Source: Thermus sp. LT1-2-5 (lineage in GTDB: Bacteria; Deinococcota; Deinococci; Deinococcales; Thermaceae). From it: 64,000 nt of DNA. The translations under genes and the position numbers were made by a program. Positions 59,961 to 64,000 of the stretch are shown here, piece by piece. Under the pieces are notes generated by a model. That model ran no database searches. It had not been told where the DNA came from and saw only the letters and a program-made list of their open reading frames with translations. Positions within the stretch are counted from its first letter, which is position 1. Each line of letters begins with the position of its first letter. Where the stretch lies: the NCBI RefSeq assembly GCF_040363165.1, contig NZ_BSRG01000003.1, forward strand, positions 186,001 through 250,000, in the 5' to 3' direction.

Positions 59961-62626
59961 GCGTGCTGACCATCGGTGACAAGCGGCTTGGGGCCATCCT
60001 TTTGGACGCTGGGCTTCTCACGGACGAGGAGCTCCAGCTCGCCCTGGAGAAGCACCGGGAGGTGGGGGGAAGCCTGGCGGAGGTCATCGTGGAGTCGGGC
60101 CTACTTTCGGAAAGGCGCATCGCCCAGGCCATAGAGGACCACTTCGGCATCCCCTTGGTGGAACTCCATGAGTTGGAAATCCCCCCAAAGGTGAAGGCCC
60201 TCCTCCCGGCGGAAAAGGCCAAGGAGCTAGGAGCCATACCCTTCGCCCTGGATGAGGAGGCGGGGGTGGTGCGGGTAGCCTTCGTGAACCCCTTGGACAC
60301 CTTGGCCTTGGAGGAGGTGGAAGACCTCACCGGCCTGGTAGTGGAACCCTACCAAACCACCAAGAGCGCCTTTCAGTACGCCCTGGCCAAGAACTACCCT
60401 GAGCTGGATCTCCCCCTCCCTCCCCCGCCCTCGGGCCCGAGCCAAGGGGAGTTGCGTCTAGGGGAAATCCTGATGCAAAAAGGCCTCATTGACCGGGAAA
60501 CCCTGGAAGAGGCTCTAGTGGAGCAGGAAAAGACCGGAGACCTCCTGGGCCGGATCCTGGTGCAAAAAGGGCTCCCCGAGGAAGACCTATACCGGGCGCT
60601 CGCCGAGCAAAAGGGCTTAGAACTCCTACCCTCCACCGAAGGGCTAACCCCCGACCCCGCCGCCACCGCCCTCCTCCTCCGCTCCGATGCCCTGCGCTTT
60701 AGCGCCGTCCCCGTGAGCCTCCGCGAGGGCAAGGTGGAGGTGATCCTGGCCGACCCCCGGCATAAGGAAGCGGTGGAGGAGCTTCTGGGCCGCCCCGCCC
60801 GCTTCTACCTCACCCTGCCCAAGGCTTGGGAAGCGCTTTTCCACAGGGCCTACCCGGAAAAAGGGCGGTTGGGGGAGGTCTTGGTGCAGGAGGGCCGCCT
60901 GAGCCGGGAGCACCTGCGGGAAGCTTTGGAGGTGCAAAAGCGCCTCCCCAAGGCCAAGCCTTTAGGGGAAATCCTGGTGGAGCTAGGCCTAGTCCGCCCA
61001 GAGGACGTGGAGGAAGCCCTGAAGAAGCAGCGCCAAGGGGGAGGCCGCCTCGAGGACACCTTGGTCCAGTCGGGCAAGCTCAAGCCCGAGGCCTTGGCCC
61101 AGGCGGTGGCTACCCAACTGGGTTATTCCTACATCGACCCCCAGGAGAACCCCCCCGACCCCGGCGCTGTCCTCCTTATCCCCGAGGACCTGGCCCGGCG
61201 CTACGGCGTCTTCCCCCACCACCTGGAGGGCAAAACCTTGGTCCTCCTCATGAAAGACCCCCGCAACATCCTGGCCCTGGACGACGTGCGCCTGGCCCTG
61301 AAGCGCAAGGGCCTGGGCTACGAGGTGGTCCCGGCGGTGGCCACCGAGGCGGCCATCACCAAGCTCATCGAGCGCTTCTACGGCAAGGAGGAGTTGGGGG
61401 AGCTGGCCAAGGAGCTTTCCAAGGGGTACCAGTCCGAGGAGGAAACCCTCACCGCCGAGCTGGACGAAAGCGCCGCCCAGCGCTTCGTCAAGCAGGTGAT
61501 GCGGGAAGCCTACCTCCAAGATGCCTCCGACATCCACATCGAACCCCGCCAGTCCGACGTGCTGGTGCGCCTACGGATTGACGGCACCCTACGCCAGTAC
61601 ACCACGCTGCCCAAGGGAGCGTTAGGCCCTGTGATTAGCGTCATCAAGATCATGGGCGGCCTCAACATCGCAGAAAAGCGCCTCCCCCAGGACGGCCGGG
61701 TGCGCTACCGGGAAGGGGCCATCGACGTGGACCTACGGCTTTCCACCCTGCCCACGGTTTACGGGGAGAAGGCGGTGATGCGCCTTTTGAAAAAGGCGGC
61801 GGACATCCCCGAGATTGAGCAACTAGGCTTCGCCCCTGGGGTTTTTGAGCGCTTCCAGGAGGTGATCTCCAAGCCCTACGGCATCTTTCTCATCACCGGC
61901 CCCACGGGAAGCGGCAAGAGCTTTACCACCTTTTCCATCCTGAAGCGCATCGCCACCCCCGACAAGAACACCCAGACCATTGAAGACCCGGTAGAGTACG
62001 AGATCCCGGGCATCAACCAGACCCAGGTGAACCCCCAGGCCGGGCTCACCTTCGCCCGGGCCCTGCGCGCCTTCTTGCGCCAGGACCCGGACATCATCAT
62101 GGTGGGGGAGATCCGCGACTCGGAAACGGCCAAGATCGCCACCGAGGCCGCCCTCACCGGCCACCTGGTCATCGCCACCCTCCACACCAACGACGCCGCC
62201 CAGGCCATCACCCGGCTGGACGAGATGGGGGTGGAGCTCTTCAACATCTCCGCCGCCTTAATCGGCGTTCTTTCCCAACGCCTGGTGCGCAGGATCTGCG
62301 ACCACTGCAAGGTGGAGGTGAAGCCCGACCCCGAGGTGCTCCGTCGGCTGGGCATCCCGGAGGAGGAGATGCAGGGGGTAAAGCTTTTTAAGGGCACCGG
62401 GTGCGAGCGTTGCGGGGGCACGGGGTACAAGGGGCGCTACGCCATCCACGAGCTTTTGGTGGTGGACGACGATATCCGCCACGCCATCGTGGCGGGCAAG
62501 TCGGCCACGGAGATCAAGGAGATCGCCCGCAAGAAGGGCATGAAGACCTTGCGGGAAGACGGCGTTTACAAAGCCCTCCAGGGGATTACCACCCTCGAGG
62601 AGGTCCTGGCGCGTACCATTGAGTAA
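59957..62626 (+). CDS. pilF: Type IV pilus assembly ATPase PilF
   Basis: Hexameric motor of pilus extension and DNA uptake, 889 residues, the length of T. thermophilus PilF. Three GSPII/MshEN-like N-terminal domains (about 5-140, 165-305, 310-470) repeat the RLGEILxxxGLI pattern and can bind cyclic di-GMP in this family. The ATPase has Walker A GPTGSGKS (about 648-655), the Asp box, Walker B DIIMVGEIRDSETA and His box. A tetracysteine zinc site is formed by CDHC and CERC (about 781-818). It overlaps yqeG and lies 11 bases before pilT. Confidence 0.95.
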   Translation: MSVLTIGDKRLGAILLDAGLLTDEELQLALEKHREVGGSLAEVIVESGLLSERRIAQAIEDHFGIPLVELHELEIPPKVKALLPAEKAKELGAIPFALDEEAGVVRVAFVNPLDTLALEEVEDLTGLVVEPYQTTKSAFQYALAKNYPELDLPLPPPPSGPSQGELRLGEILMQKGLIDRETLEEALVEQEKTGDLLGRILVQKGLPEEDLYRALAEQKGLELLPSTEGLTPDPAATALLLRSDALRFSAVPVSLREGKVEVILADPRHKEAVEELLGRPARFYLTLPKAWEALFHRAYPEKGRLGEVLVQEGRLSREHLREALEVQKRLPKAKPLGEILVELGLVRPEDVEEALKKQRQGGGRLEDTLVQSGKLKPEALAQAVATQLGYSYIDPQENPPDPGAVLLIPEDLARRYGVFPHHLEGKTLVLLMKDPRNILALDDVRLALKRKGLGYEVVPAVATEAAITKLIERFYGKEELGELAKELSKGYQSEEETLTAELDESAAQRFVKQVMREAYLQDASDIHIEPRQSDVLVRLRIDGTLRQYTTLPKGALGPVISVIKIMGGLNIAEKRLPQDGRVRYREGAIDVDLRLSTLPTVYGEKAVMRLLKKAADIPEIEQLGFAPGVFERFQEVISKPYGIFLITGPTGSGKSFTTFSILKRIATPDKNTQTIEDPVEYEIPGINQTQVNPQAGLTFARALRAFLRQDPDIIMVGEIRDSETAKIATEAALTGHLVIATLHTNDAAQAITRLDEMGVELFNISAALIGVLSQRLVRRICDHCKVEVKPDPEVLRRLGIPEEEMQGVKLFKGTGCERCGGTGYKGRYAIHELLVVDDDIRHAIVAGKSATEIKEIARKKGMKTLREDGVYKALQGITTLEEVLARTIE

Positions 62627-62637
62627 AGGAGGCCGTT

Positions 62638-63723
<1,086 letters not shown>

Positions 63724-63727
63724 CGGG

Positions 63728-63733
63728 TAAACT
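63728..63733 (+). promoter_or_regulatory. -10 element for leaderless gatB
   Basis: TAAACT ends 7 bases before ATG 63741, and there is no ribosome site in the gap. Confidence 0.5.
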
Positions 63734-63740
63734 TTAGGGC

Positions 63741-64000
63741 ATGTACGAAGCCGTCATCGGCCTCGAGGTCCACCTTCACCTGAAAACAAGGACCAAGGCC
63801 TTTTGCGGCTGCCAAGCCGACTACTTTGGGGCCGAGCCCAACACCCACGTCTGCCCCATCTGCCTGGGCCTGCCCGGCACCCTGCCCGTGCCCAACCGAA
63901 AGGCGGTGGAGTTCGGCCTGCGCCTGGCCTTGGCCTTGGAAAGCCGGGTACCGGAAACCCTGGTCTTCCACCGCAAGAACTACTTCTACCCCGACCTGCC
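63741..64000 (+). CDS. gatB: Aspartyl/glutamyl-tRNA amidotransferase subunit B (5' part)
   Basis: The first 86 residues of GatB; the gene runs off the window. The N-terminus [16 protein letters not shown] is diagnostic, followed by the zinc-site Cys pairs FCGCQ and CPICLGLPG and by [10 protein letters not shown]. It converts misacylated Glu-tRNA(Gln) and Asp-tRNA(Asn) with GatA and GatC, which are not visible here. The start is set by the -10 just upstream. Confidence 0.95.
   Translation, partial: MYEAVIGLEVHLHLKTRTKAFCGCQADYFGAEPNTHVCPICLGLPGTLPVPNRKAVEFGLRLALALESRVPETLVFHRKNYFYPDL

Overview
The window is a stretch of very GC-rich, densely packed chromosome from a species of Thermus (Deinococcota). 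This rests on codon use with almost every third position G or C, frequent GTG starts and ATGA start/stop overlaps. It also rests on hallmark Thermus genes: a MutS of 811 residues very like the T. aquaticus protein as I remember it, the pilA1-pilA2-pilA3-comZ competence locus, an 889-residue PilF with three N-terminal GSPII domains, and a TmrA/TmrB heterodimeric ABC exporter. I see no insertion sequence, prophage, CRISPR array or other mobile element. No gap between genes exceeds about 190 bases. The content reads as core genome rather than accessory island.

Layout. 1-5.9 kb: unknown protein, MFS exporter, RNase HI, a two-gene leucine-degradation unit (methylcrotonyl-CoA carboxylase beta subunit, HMG-CoA lyase) and a convergent quinone-oxidoreductase-like protein. 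5.9-7.7 kb: unknown protein, DinB-like protein and a small-protein/YkgJ-like cysteine-cluster pair. 7.7-11.4 kb (minus strand): pilA1-pilA2-pilA3-comZ, minor pilins and pilus-tip DNA receptor of the natural transformation machine. 11.5-13.1 kb: tRNA-Ser(CGA) and a fused TilS-TadA wobble-base modification enzyme whose reading frame ends inside the tRNA gene. 13.2-20.6 kb: CDGSH iron-sulfur protein, radical SAM protein, small-molecule kinase, upp-wecA-wecB, a second MFS exporter and a site-2 protease. 20.6-25.2 kb: TRAP-TAXI transporter with two binding proteins and a DUF1850 protein. 25.2-31.8 kb (mostly minus): HtrA protease, PurU, MutL and MutS, with RraA on plus. 31.9-34.4 kb: sulfite oxidase, di-haem cytochrome c and MOSC protein. 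34.4-37.6 kb: exported 5'-nucleotidase and glutamine synthetase. 37.8-46.4 kb: complete branched-chain amino acid ABC transporter (livKHMGF), then a peptide-type ABC binding protein with two permeases but no ATPases. 46.4-52.2 kb: PrcB-like lipoprotein, FolC, TmrA and TmrB. 52.2-59.4 kb: DUF2229-like protein, M20 peptidase, NarL-type regulator, RlmD-type rRNA methyltransferase, LysM/M23 peptidase, AroQ, CrcB, RibH, DUF4395 and YfiH-type protein. 59.5-64 kb: YqeG-type phosphatase, PilF, PilT and the start of GatB.

Together the pieces describe an aerobic, amino-acid-scavenging thermophile: leucine catabolism, glutamate/branched-chain/peptide uptake, glutamine synthesis, sulfite respiration through cytochrome c, mismatch repair, and DNA uptake and twitching through type IV pili (minor pilins at one end, PilF and PilT at the other).

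The less ordinary signals are regulatory and architectural. Many genes have a -10 hexamer only 5-7 bases before the start codon, which implies leaderless mRNAs. In at least four divergent pairs one symmetric -10 element appears to serve both strands. Nine of eleven convergent pairs overlap at their 3' ends. Three transport operons carry a hairpin between binding-protein and permease genes. I do not see a clearly new multi-gene system such as a defence or biosynthetic island.
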